Shown here in pieces: positions 1 through 5,623 of a stretch of DNA of 5,707 nt. The stretch lies in the NCBI GenBank assembly GCA_007122185.1, contig SKUI01000045.1:1-5707 (forward strand). Reading direction: 5' to 3'. Position 1 is the first letter of the stretch; the number at the start of each line of letters is the position of its first letter. The translations under genes and the position numbers were made by a program. The notes under the pieces were generated by a model, which was given only the letters and a program-made list of their open reading frames with translations, did no database searches and had not been told where the DNA came from. This stretch comes from Rhodothermia bacterium. Its GTDB lineage: Bacteria > Bacteroidota > Rhodothermia > Balneolales > Natronogracilivirgulaceae.

Positions 1-133
1 ACGCCAGGTCCCGCCCAAGGTTCAGCCGGCTCCGGTCGCGCACGCAGCAGATGACAGTGTGGCCGTTTTCAACCAGTACGGGCAGCAATCGCTTCCCGAT
101 GTAGCCGGTAACGCCGGTGAGCAGAATGTTCAT
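1..133 (-). CDS. NAD(P)-binding SDR/epimerase-like protein, N-terminal part only (runs off the left edge)
   Basis: The reading frame opens at ATG 133-131 and continues without a stop to base 1, giving 44 residues. It begins MNILLTGVTGYIGKRLLP, which is the first beta strand and glycine-rich loop (TGxxGxIG, residues 6-13) of an NAD(P)-binding Rossmann fold. The next strand ends at about residues 26-32, followed by the run CCVRDRSRLNL. A basic residue after the second strand (R32 or R34) hints at NADP(H), which is inference. The sequence resembles atypical (extended-like) SDR proteins of the NAD(P)H-binding/DUF2867 kind, often annotated as NAD-dependent epimerases, but the catalytic region lies outside the window, so substrate and reaction cannot be given. 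No clear Shine-Dalgarno sequence precedes the ATG. The gene diverges from the MFS permease gene. Confidence 0.85.
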   Translation of the reverse strand, partial: MNILLTGVTGYIGKRLLPVLVENGHTVICCVRDRSRLNLGRDLA

Positions 134-201
134 GGATATGAGGATTGCATGAAGCGGTTTCAGGGATGTGAGTGACTATGGAAAGCCAGCGCCATCCGGC
201 A

Positions 202-214
202 GATCAATTTGATC
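202..214. promoter_or_regulatory. 13-bp palindrome, possible operator
   Basis: The sequence GATCAA-T-TTGATC has perfect 6-bp arms around a single central base. The hexamer ATCCGG lies at 194-199 and again at 212-217, so the palindrome sits inside a short direct repeat. Its centre is about 75 bases upstream of the SDR start, where a repressor or activator of either divergent gene could bind. There is no T-run, so it is not a terminator. An operator role is inferred from symmetry and position only. Confidence 0.3.
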
Positions 215-321
215 CGGTTATATACACAAACCTGTGAATGTCTCGCAAAAGTTTCTTTGCCGCTGAGGGCCCGGTCATCAATCCCGATGGCAAAAGCGGC
301 CGGTCACAATCAATGTACACC

Positions 322-344
322 TTCTGCCCATATTATCGGCAGAA
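322..344. promoter_or_regulatory. Perfect 7-bp inverted repeat with 9-nt spacer upstream of the MFS gene
   Basis: TTCTGCC (322-328) is the exact reverse complement of GGCAGAA (338-344), and the spacer is AT-rich (CATATTATC). The repeat ends 59 bases before the TTG start of the MFS gene. On the plus strand only TTTGCTAATTTC follows, which is not a proper U-tract, and no upstream plus-strand gene in the window needs terminating. An operator or a 5' leader hairpin is therefore more likely than a terminator. On the minus strand the spacer reads GATAAT, with GTGAGA 17 bases upstream, a poor -10/-35 pair pointing toward the SDR gene. Confidence 0.35.
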
Positions 345-403
345 TTTGCTAATTTCTCACGAAAGACTGCAGCACGGGGTTCCATAATAAAACAGAACTC
401 ATT

Positions 404-1738
404 TTGTCTGGAAAAAAAGACACAATTGAAAAGGCATATCAGCTTTTGACCATTGACGATTATCGTGCCTGCCGCGATATACCCGACAGCGCCTGCCGGG
501 AGGCGCCGGGCAACTTTTTCCTTAATGCGGGCAACGGATCGCTGACCAAGCTCGCCGAACAGATTGCCAGTCCGGGTCTGGTTTTGCCCTGGCTGCTGAG
601 TGCCATGGGGGCGCCATCCTCACTGAGCGGTTTCCTGGTGCCGCTGAACCGCAGCGGCTCGCTGCTGCCGCAGCTGCTGGTATCATCCCGCATCCGCAAA
701 TATCCGCGCCGCAAGTATTTCTGGGTAGCGTCCGGATACATCCAGGCGCTTGCCCTGCTGCTGATGATCCCGCTCACCCTGTTTGTCGGCGGTCTTTTGG
801 GTGGAATCGGCATTCTGGCACTTCTTGCCCTCTTCAGTATCGCCAGCGGCGTGGCCTCGGTAAGCTTCAAGGATGTAATGGCCAAAACCATTCCGAAGGG
901 AAAACGCGGAACGCTCCTTTCCATCCGCGCAACAGTGGGCGGTGCCCTTGCACTGGCAGCAGGCGCCTGGCTCACGCTCGCTGCCGGCGAGGATGAACCC
1001 GTTATGTTCTACGCTGCCCTGCTCGCTTTTGCGGCCCTCCTCTGGTTTGTGGCAACCACCCTGTTTGCACTGATCCGCGAAGAAGCCGGGGCCACCGATG
1101 GCGGACGCAATGCCATAGAGGAAGCACGGAACGGATGGCGCCTGCTCTCGGAACAGCGCGGGTTCCGGAATTTCATCATTGCCCGCAGCCTGCTGCTCGG
1201 GGTACCGCTGGTTGTGCCGTTCTATTCGCTGTTCGCACGTGAACTTGGCGCCGGACTCGCCGGGCTCGGTCTTTTTGTCATGGCCAACAGCCTGGCTATG
1301 GTCCTCAGCAGCTATTTCTGGGGGAGGATGTCCGACCGTTCCAGTAAAAGCGCCATGGGTTGGGGCGGACTCATAGGTGCCGCCGCCGCCGTCATTGCCC
1401 TGGCACTTGGCTGGTGGATGGATCTCGGCTATACCTCCTGGTGGCTCGCAGCCATCATCTTCATCACCGGATTCGCCCAGGCCGGCACCCGCATGGGACG
1501 CAAAACCTATCTTGTGGATGCGGCCCCTGAAAACGAACGACCGCTATACGTGGCCGTGAGCAATACCCTGGTAGGCATCATTTTCCTCGGTTCCTCACTT
1601 ATAGGGTTGCTGGCCGCGCTCATAGGGGTCCAGGGTGTCATCACCGCTTTTACCCTGATGATGCTCTCGGGTTCCGTAATGGCGTTCCGCCTGCCGGACC
1701 CGGCGGAAATGGCACCGGATCCGCAAGCGAAACAATAG
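404..1738 (+). CDS. MFS transporter (permease), substrate unknown
   Basis: This 444-residue protein has a hydrophilic N-terminal stretch (residues 1-53) followed by about ten to twelve hydrophobic segments, for example near 55-80, 106-129, 131-152, 178-195, 201-224, 257-276, 284-304, 319-338, 345-360, 385-408 and 411-428. The loop at residues 305-315 (FWGRMSDRSSK) is the second-half copy of the major facilitator motif GxxxDRxxR/K. The first-half counterpart (about 94-104, SRIRKYPRRK) keeps the basic residues but lacks the usual Asp. Length and layout fit a secondary transporter in the inner membrane. The pre-membrane segment CRDIPDSACREAPGNFF (23-39) looks like a conserved part of an MFS subfamily, judged from memory. 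The start is uncertain: the frame is closed upstream by TAA at 350-352, with no ATG in frame before residue 68, so TTG 404 is taken; TTG 446, with AAGG 11 bases upstream, is an alternative. It converges on the lipoprotein gene, with 9 bases between stop codons. Confidence 0.88.
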   Translation: MSGKKDTIEKAYQLLTIDDYRACRDIPDSACREAPGNFFLNAGNGSLTKLAEQIASPGLVLPWLLSAMGAPSSLSGFLVPLNRSGSLLPQLLVSSRIRKYPRRKYFWVASGYIQALALLLMIPLTLFVGGLLGGIGILALLALFSIASGVASVSFKDVMAKTIPKGKRGTLLSIRATVGGALALAAGAWLTLAAGEDEPVMFYAALLAFAALLWFVATTLFALIREEAGATDGGRNAIEEARNGWRLLSEQRGFRNFIIARSLLLGVPLVVPFYSLFARELGAGLAGLGLFVMANSLAMVLSSYFWGRMSDRSSKSAMGWGGLIGAAAAVIALALGWWMDLGYTSWWLAAIIFITGFAQAGTRMGRKTYLVDAAPENERPLYVAVSNTLVGIIFLGSSLIGLLAALIGVQGVITAFTLMMLSGSVMAFRLPDPAEMAPDPQAKQ

Positions 1739-1747
1739 ATCTTCACA

Positions 1748-3802
1748 TCATTCCATCACGATGCAACCATCCGCTGCATTTCCCTGAAACTCGTTTACCT
1801 CGCACACATCATTATTGATCTGTGAGCCTTCGTGGACATAAAGCCCGTGGCCGTCACTGAACCGCAGTGAACTGTTGCCAAGTGTCATCCGGGCATTATT
1901 GGAGGAGAGAGAGCGACCCAAAGTCAGGTTGGCCGGTTCTACGCTCGAATGCCAGGCATTGCTCCCTCCGTATTCGATGATGACATGCTCCATCTCGTTG
2001 TTCGGCTGCTGGCTCTCAGTTATGAAAATGCCCTTCCACCAGCCGGCGGATTTTTCCATGCCCGTGAAAACGATCGGATCTTCAGGGGTCCCTTTGATGG
2101 TAAATGAAATGTCACCGCGCAAATCAAGGCCGGAATTCAGATCGAAGTAGAGCCGGGCGCCCGGCTCTATCGCAAAATCGTTGTCTTCAACACGGGAGTC
2201 GCCCATCATTCCATAGGGTACAACAAGAGCCTGCCAGGTGACGGATTCATCCAGAGTGTTGCCCTCGATCCAGACAAAGTTATTGGCACCATTGCCTGAA
2301 AAGCTGGAAGCGGCATCGAAATAATGGGCGCCTGAGGTGAATGCCATTGCCGGACCTCCGGCATTTCCGGTCATGGTGTTTGCCATGGAATTTGGAAGGC
2401 TTCCGTTATCATGCAGATAAAGTCCGAGACCGGCACCATTTCGAAGAACGCTGTTTTTAAGCGTCAAACTGGCGGCATTGCTGGAAAGAGACCGGGAGAC
2501 GGTCAAATTCGCCGGATTAGTGCTGCTGTGGAATTCTTCGCGTCCGCCGTATTCAATGATGACATGTTCCATGACATTGTTAGGATGCGTGGTTGCGACG
2601 ACCCAGACACCGTTCCACCAGCCAGGCGTCTGCTCGCTTGCCGTAAAGGTGATGGGCTCTTCCTGTGTGCCCGTAATGGTAAATTCGGCCCCGCTGCGAA
2701 GCCGGAACCCTGTTTCGGCATCAAAGTAGAACGTGGCTCCGGGATCAATGGTAAACTCCGAGTCGCTTACGGTGACATCGCCGGTTACAAAATAGGGAAC
2801 ATCCAATGACTGCCATCTTACGTTCCCTTCAACCGTGTTGCCGATTACGCGAACGACATTATTTCCATTGTCATTGCCGGAAAAGGAGGAAATATGGTTC
2901 AGGTAGTTTAGACGTGCGGCATCTACGGCAGCAGGACCATCTGCATTTTCGGTATAGATGTTGGGACCCGATTCGGGCATACTTCCATTGGCATGCAGGA
3001 AAAGCCCGAAACCACCGCTATGCCGCAAGATACTGTTGGTCAGTGTCACACTGGCAGCGTTGCCGGACAGAGAGCGGGATATGGTCAGGTTTGCCGGTTC
3101 CGTGGAGCTGTGCTGCGCATCGCCTCCGCCATATTCAATGATGACGTGATTCAGCAGATTATGCGGATGTGTTGTTCCGACGAAATAAAGTCCGTCCCAC
3201 CAACCGCGGCTCTGGCTGGTAGCCGTGAAGAGGATCGGTTCGTCTACAGTGCCGTCGGCTTCCAGGATACCGTCGCTATCGATCCGCAGTCCGGCGCCCT
3301 GATCAAACCGTATCTCTGTTCCGGGCTGGATTACCAGTCGCGCATCGTTAACCCTGATATTGTCAGTGATGATATATCTGTTGGCGGAGAAGAACACCAT
3401 ATCTTCTCTGATGTCATTCGAAATGACGACATCGCCGCTTCCTGCAGCAATGGTTACAGTTTGGGAATCTTCCACCCCTTCGGCGGAAACAGTCAGGGTT
3501 ACAATGTAGTCACCTTCCACATCGGGTATGAACGAGGTGACTTCGGAGGACGGGGCCTCAATGGATGCCGAACTGCCGGCAGGCGGCTCCATGCTCCAAG
3601 AAAACACGGGTTCATTGCCCTCAAATACCGATTGGCTTGCGTCAAGGATGACCGGGATCCCGATAGGAGGAGCTGAATCCTCAATGATGATCACCGCTTC
3701 GATCTCAGGATCGTCCGAACCGATGATGTCATCGCATGCTGTGATAAAAGATGTCAGTGAAACAGTCAGTGAAAATAAGATCAGTACGCGTATTGATATC
3801 AT
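1748..3802 (-). CDS. Lipoprotein with PKD-like domain and three tandem beta-helix modules
   Basis: From ATG 3802 the product is 684 residues. Residues 1-23 form a classic lipoprotein signal: a basic residue at position 5, a hydrophobic core, and lipobox ITAC with the lipidated Cys at 23. The acidic run that follows (CDDIIGSDDPE) resembles Bacteroidota surface-export signals. Residues about 34-121 look like a PKD/Ig-like domain (LDASQS, FSWSMEPPAGS, then GDYIVTLTV). Residues 141-684 hold three modules (141-334, 335-527, 528-684), each with a PG turn (160, 354, 547), GWWxG (200, 394, 587), VIIEYGG and RSLSxN. This pattern is typical of right-handed parallel beta-helix repeats. It probably acts on the cell surface in binding or adhesion; no catalytic site was recognised, and a polysaccharide-degrading role cannot be excluded. 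The frame can be extended to TTG 3835 (695 residues), but that would put 11 odd residues before the signal peptide. ATG 3802 has a weak AGG 5 bases upstream. Confidence 0.85.
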   Translation of the reverse strand: MISIRVLILFSLTVSLTSFITACDDIIGSDDPEIEAVIIIEDSAPPIGIPVILDASQSVFEGNEPVFSWSMEPPAGSSASIEAPSSEVTSFIPDVEGDYIVTLTVSAEGVEDSQTVTIAAGSGDVVISNDIREDMVFFSANRYIITDNIRVNDARLVIQPGTEIRFDQGAGLRIDSDGILEADGTVDEPILFTATSQSRGWWDGLYFVGTTHPHNLLNHVIIEYGGGDAQHSSTEPANLTISRSLSGNAASVTLTNSILRHSGGFGLFLHANGSMPESGPNIYTENADGPAAVDAARLNYLNHISSFSGNDNGNNVVRVIGNTVEGNVRWQSLDVPYFVTGDVTVSDSEFTIDPGATFYFDAETGFRLRSGAEFTITGTQEEPITFTASEQTPGWWNGVWVVATTHPNNVMEHVIIEYGGREEFHSSTNPANLTVSRSLSSNAASLTLKNSVLRNGAGLGLYLHDNGSLPNSMANTMTGNAGGPAMAFTSGAHYFDAASSFSGNGANNFVWIEGNTLDESVTWQALVVPYGMMGDSRVEDNDFAIEPGARLYFDLNSGLDLRGDISFTIKGTPEDPIVFTGMEKSAGWWKGIFITESQQPNNEMEHVIIEYGGSNAWHSSVEPANLTLGRSLSSNNARMTLGNSSLRFSDGHGLYVHEGSQINNDVCEVNEFQGNAADGCIVME
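1751..3382 (-). repeat. Three tandem ~580-bp coding repeats (third truncated)
   Basis: Repeat units within the lipoprotein gene, in coding direction, cover roughly 3382-2801, 2800-2222 and 2221-1751. A conserved plus-strand landmark, TATTCRATGATGACRTG, occurs at 3132, 2550 and 1971, spaced 582 and 579 bases (194 and 193 codons). The units are clearly related at DNA level but diverged. The third encodes 157 residues and lacks the last 35-40 residues of the others, the part containing SSFSGN and TWQALVVP/RWQSLDVP. The pattern points to internal duplication in steps of one module. Confidence 0.85.
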
Positions 3803-3835
3803 GTTTGCCTGGATTTTGAACCCGGCGTTCCTCAA

Positions 3836-3858
3836 CCATTATCCAATGATTGAAATGG
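3836..3858. promoter_or_regulatory. Nested dyad just upstream of the lipoprotein start
   Basis: Outer arms CCATT (3836-3840) and AATGG (3854-3858) enclose an inner dyad CAAT-G-ATTG (3844-3852). It lies 34-56 bases upstream of ATG 3802, and its outer arm touches the alternative TTG 3835. It could be an operator or a leader hairpin. The arms are short, so chance symmetry is possible. Confidence 0.25.
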
Positions 3859-3920
3859 CAGGAGGTTGAAGTTGCAATCAAGGAAACTACCGTCAAAGGA
3901 ATCTGCGTTACCTCGACTTG

Positions 3921-3970
3921 CAACAGTTGGACCCGCAGCAGTTGGACCCGCAACAGTTGGACCCGCAACA
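3921..3970. repeat. 15-bp tandem repeat, 3.3 copies
   Basis: The unit CAACAGTTGGACCCG occurs at 3921-3935, as CAGCAGTTGGACCCG at 3936-3950 (one mismatch), again exactly at 3951-3965, and as a partial CAACA at 3966-3970. The unit is much more GC-rich than its surroundings. It lies 119-168 bases upstream of the lipoprotein ATG. Each unit also contains GTTG-GACCCG-CAAC, a 4-bp mini-dyad. The array could be a polymorphic minisatellite affecting promoter spacing or a set of repeated binding sites; its role is unknown. Confidence 0.9.
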
Positions 3971-4035
3971 AAACACACCGTCTTATGTTGCATGTTACTG
4001 CATTTGTATCAACCGGGTTTTCGGGTTATGGATAT

Positions 4036-4059
4036 AATGATTACGGTGTCTGAATCATT
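4036..4059. promoter_or_regulatory. Perfect 7-bp inverted repeat, 10-nt spacer
   Basis: AATGATT (4036-4042) is the exact reverse complement of AATCATT (4053-4059), with spacer ACGGTGTCTG. Neither strand shows a U-tract directly after it, which argues against a terminator. The same heptamer recurs at 3845-3851, nearer the lipoprotein start, which favours a shared protein-binding motif over a random hairpin. Function is not established. Confidence 0.35.
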
Positions 4060-4114
4060 CTCTCTGTAACAACCTAAAAAATCTGTAAGGAAAAATAAAG
4101 GAGAAATCCAGTAT

Positions 4115-4145
4115 AATGAACCGTACTTCATTGTACTGCAATGAA
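4115..4145. promoter_or_regulatory. Two mutually exclusive hairpins (AATGAA / TTCATT / AATGAA)
   Basis: TTCATTG (4127-4133) pairs perfectly with CAATGAA (4139-4145) across a 5-nt loop. The same TTCATT (4127-4132) can instead pair with AATGAA at 4115-4120 across a 6-nt loop. GTAC (4123-4126 and 4133-4136) offers a third small pairing. The element lies between rimO and the lipoprotein gene, about 310-340 bases before the lipoprotein ATG. It may be an operator cluster or an alternative RNA fold; it lacks the GC content and T-run of an intrinsic terminator. Confidence 0.35.
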
Positions 4146-4229
4146 TAATATAAGCAGGCAAGCGGGTTGTTCCGTGGCCGGGATAAAATCAGGGATGGCA
4201 TAAAAAGGGTAAAAAAACTGATATGCCGG

Positions 4230-5555
4230 CTATGATGTACGACCCGTAATAACCCCGAACAAATCAAACGCCTCCGCATCCACGATGCGCACGTCGTAGA
4301 ACGATCCGGCATGCAGTTTGCCGGTGGAAAAACCCGGATCGGCACCCTGAATGATGACCTCGTTGTCCACTTCGGGGGTGTCCCACTCGGTGCGCCCGTA
4401 AGCGATCCCGTCCTCGATCCGGTCGATCAGCACCGGAAGCACCCGGTCGATCAGCGCCTCGTTGTGCTCTCTTGAAATCTCCTCCTGGACGGCCATCAGC
4501 TCCCTGACGCGGCGCTGTTTTTCAGCCGCCGGGACCGGGTCCCCCAGGTCATAAGCGGTCGTGGCCTCTTCCTGCGAATAGGCAAAGCAACCCAGCCGCT
4601 CAAAACGGATCTCACGGACGAAGTCGAGCAGCTCTTCAAAATGTTCGGGTGTCTCGGCGGGATAGCCGACGATGAGCGTGGTCCGCAGGCGGATGCCCGG
4701 CACTTCCTCGCGGATCCGGTGGAGCAGCTCCCGCATCCGCGGTCCGCTCATGCCGCGCCGCATGGATTTCAGCACGTCGGTACTGGCGTGCTGCACCGGC
4801 ATATCAAGGTATTTGCAGATATTCTCGCGCTCACGGATGACCGGCAGGATGTCCATCGGGAACTTTGTCGGGTATGCATACTGAAGCCGGATCCAGTCGA
4901 AGCCGACATCCGACAGCTGCCTGAGCAGGTCGGCCAGCGTCCGCCTGCCGTAAAGATCGAGTCCGTACCACGTAAGGTCCTGGCCAATCAGCACCAGCTC
5001 ACGGACTCCCTTGGCCCGCAGTTTGTTCGCCTCAATGAGCAGTTCGTCGACCGGACGCGAAACATGTCCGCCCCGCATAATCGGAATCGCACAAAACGCG
5101 CATTTCTGATCGCATCCTTCCGAAATTTTAAGGTAGGCGTAATGCGACGGATTGGTCAGCATCCGCTCGCCAATGAGCTCCTTGCGATAGCGCCCGCCCA
5201 GCTCTCTGAGCACCTCGGGCAGTGACGTGTGGCTGCTTCCAAAATAGTTGTCCACTTCAGGAATGTCCGCGCGCAGATCGTCGAGATAGCGGTCCGACAG
5301 GCATCCCATCACCAGCAGACGCTCCAGTTTGCCCTGTTTTTTCAGTTCAACCCCCTGCAGTATATGATCGATCGGCTCCTGCTTGGCATCCTCGATGAAT
5401 CCGCAGGTGTTGATTAACAGTACGTTGGCCGCCTCAATATCCGTCACCACTTCAAACTCGTTGGCACGTGCCTGGGCGATGAAGACCTCGGAGTCAACCT
5501 GGTTCTTGGAGCAGCCGAGGGTGTCGACATAGATGCGGGGAAGGCGCGTTTGCAT
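4230..5555 (-). CDS. rimO: Ribosomal protein S12 methylthiotransferase RimO
   Basis: RimO is a radical-SAM enzyme with two iron-sulfur clusters that adds a methylthio group to the beta carbon of a conserved aspartate (Asp88/89) of ribosomal protein S12 in the cytoplasm. The 441-residue product matches the usual family length. The N-terminal MTTase domain holds the three cluster cysteines Cys15 (TLGCSKNQVDSE), Cys51 (NTCGFIEDAK) and Cys85 (MGCLSDRY). The radical-SAM core carries CxxxCxxC at Cys148, Cys152 and Cys155 (SEGCDQKCAFCAIP), with GGHVSRP after it and GYPAETPEHF near 297-306. A TRAM domain occupies about 370-440 and ends FDLFGVITG, as is typical. SEGCDQKCAFCAIP and the absence of tRNA-enzyme features favour RimO over MiaB. 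ATG 5555 gives a standard N-terminus directly before the IYVDTLGCSKN motif; no Shine-Dalgarno sequence is visible. All key residues are present. Confidence 0.97.
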   Translation of the reverse strand: MQTRLPRIYVDTLGCSKNQVDSEVFIAQARANEFEVVTDIEAANVLLINTCGFIEDAKQEPIDHILQGVELKKQGKLERLLVMGCLSDRYLDDLRADIPEVDNYFGSSHTSLPEVLRELGGRYRKELIGERMLTNPSHYAYLKISEGCDQKCAFCAIPIMRGGHVSRPVDELLIEANKLRAKGVRELVLIGQDLTWYGLDLYGRRTLADLLRQLSDVGFDWIRLQYAYPTKFPMDILPVIRERENICKYLDMPVQHASTDVLKSMRRGMSGPRMRELLHRIREEVPGIRLRTTLIVGYPAETPEHFEELLDFVREIRFERLGCFAYSQEEATTAYDLGDPVPAAEKQRRVRELMAVQEEISREHNEALIDRVLPVLIDRIEDGIAYGRTEWDTPEVDNEVIIQGADPGFSTGKLHAGSFYDVRIVDAEAFDLFGVITGRTS

Positions 5556-5572
5556 GGATGTTGCAGGAGATT

Positions 5573-5578
5573 ATTATA
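5573..5578 (-). promoter_or_regulatory. Possible -10 box of rimO
   Basis: The minus strand reads TATAAT at 5578-5573, ending 17 bases before the rimO ATG. The hexamer 17 bases further upstream (5601-5596, ATTATC) is not a good -35 box, and no TTTG/TAnnTTTG pair of the Bacteroidota type was found. The call rests on the exact -10 match in an AT-rich stretch alone. Confidence 0.25.
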
Positions 5579-5580
5579 AA

Positions 5581-5623
5581 TATTCGGTTGCGGATGATAA
5601 TTGCAGCTATCCGGTTGCTGATG
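5581..5623. repeat. Pair of 16-bp direct repeats upstream of rimO
   Basis: TATTCGGTTGCGGATG (5581-5596) and TATCCGGTTGCTGATG (5608-5623) match at 14 of 16 positions and are 27 bases apart from start to start. They lie directly upstream of the candidate TATAAT box, on the rimO promoter side. They may be paired regulator sites or a small duplication; nothing in the window identifies a regulator. Confidence 0.45.

Larger units (their letters stand above)
134..403. promoter_or_regulatory. Divergent intergenic region between SDR and MFS genes, rich in dyads
   Basis: This 270-base AT-richer spacer must hold the promoters of both divergent genes. No reliable coding frame was seen. Visible structure includes a palindrome GATCAA-T-TTGATC (202-214), overlapping inverted repeats pairing 256-264 with 289-300, a direct repeat CCGGTCA (271-277 and 300-306), and a perfect 7-bp inverted repeat (322-328 with 338-344). 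No convincing sigma-70 -35/-10 pair or Bacteroidota TTTG/TAnnTTTG pair was found on either strand. The best weak candidate for the SDR gene is TTTG (minus strand, 230-227), followed after 19 bases by TTGATCTG, which matches the -7 consensus at only four of six fixed positions. Confidence 0.5.
3803..4229. promoter_or_regulatory. AT-rich intergenic region between rimO and the lipoprotein gene
   Basis: This gap of 427 bases contains no ORF that looks real. It is presumably the promoter and leader region of the lipoprotein gene together with the 3' end of the rimO transcript. It contains a 15-bp tandem repeat (3921-3970), dyads at 3836-3858, 4036-4059 and 4115-4145, and purine runs at 4076-4105. 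The heptamer AATGATT (or its complement AATCATT) occurs at 3845, 4036 and 4053, and AATGAA/TTCATT occurs three times in 4115-4145. No strong rho-independent terminator follows rimO, and no confident promoter boxes were found. Confidence 0.5.

Noticed and set aside
460..975. 171-residue minus-strand ORF opposite the MFS gene
   Set aside because: It is a shadow of the GC-rich MFS coding sequence, with composition dominated by Arg, Ser and Pro and no recognisable domain.
2411..3676. Several open plus-strand frames opposite the lipoprotein gene
   Set aside because: They are antisense to a gene with a clear signal peptide, PKD domain and periodic modules. Their translations show no recognisable domain, and the similarity among them only mirrors the coding repeats.
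3803..3835. Extended lipoprotein start at TTG 3835
   Set aside because: It would add 11 residues, including charged ones, ahead of a signal peptide that is already complete from ATG 3802 with the lipid cysteine at residue 23. No Shine-Dalgarno sequence precedes the TTG.
3729..3971. Minus-strand frame starting TTG 3971 and encoding a repeated LLRVQ pattern
   Set aside because: The repeat in the peptide is only the translation of the 15-bp tandem array. The frame has a TTG start without a ribosome binding site and overlaps the well-supported lipoprotein signal peptide in another frame.
4116..4148. Ten-codon plus-strand ORF (ATG 4116 to TAA) after AGGAG
   Set aside because: It is only ten codons long, the AGGAG lies about 13 bases away, and the segment is better explained by the inverted repeats it contains. 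No downstream plus-strand gene would benefit from a leader peptide.
4197..4227. GGCATA/TATGCC stem just after the rimO stop as a terminator
   Set aside because: The stem is only 6 bp with a 19-nt loop. The T-runs on the minus strand lie inside the loop and not after the stem, so it does not fit an intrinsic terminator.
4641..5225. 194-residue plus-strand ORF opposite rimO
   Set aside because: It is antisense to rimO, which is complete with all six cluster cysteines and the TRAM domain. The antisense translation shows no recognisable family and is explained by GC-rich codon bias.
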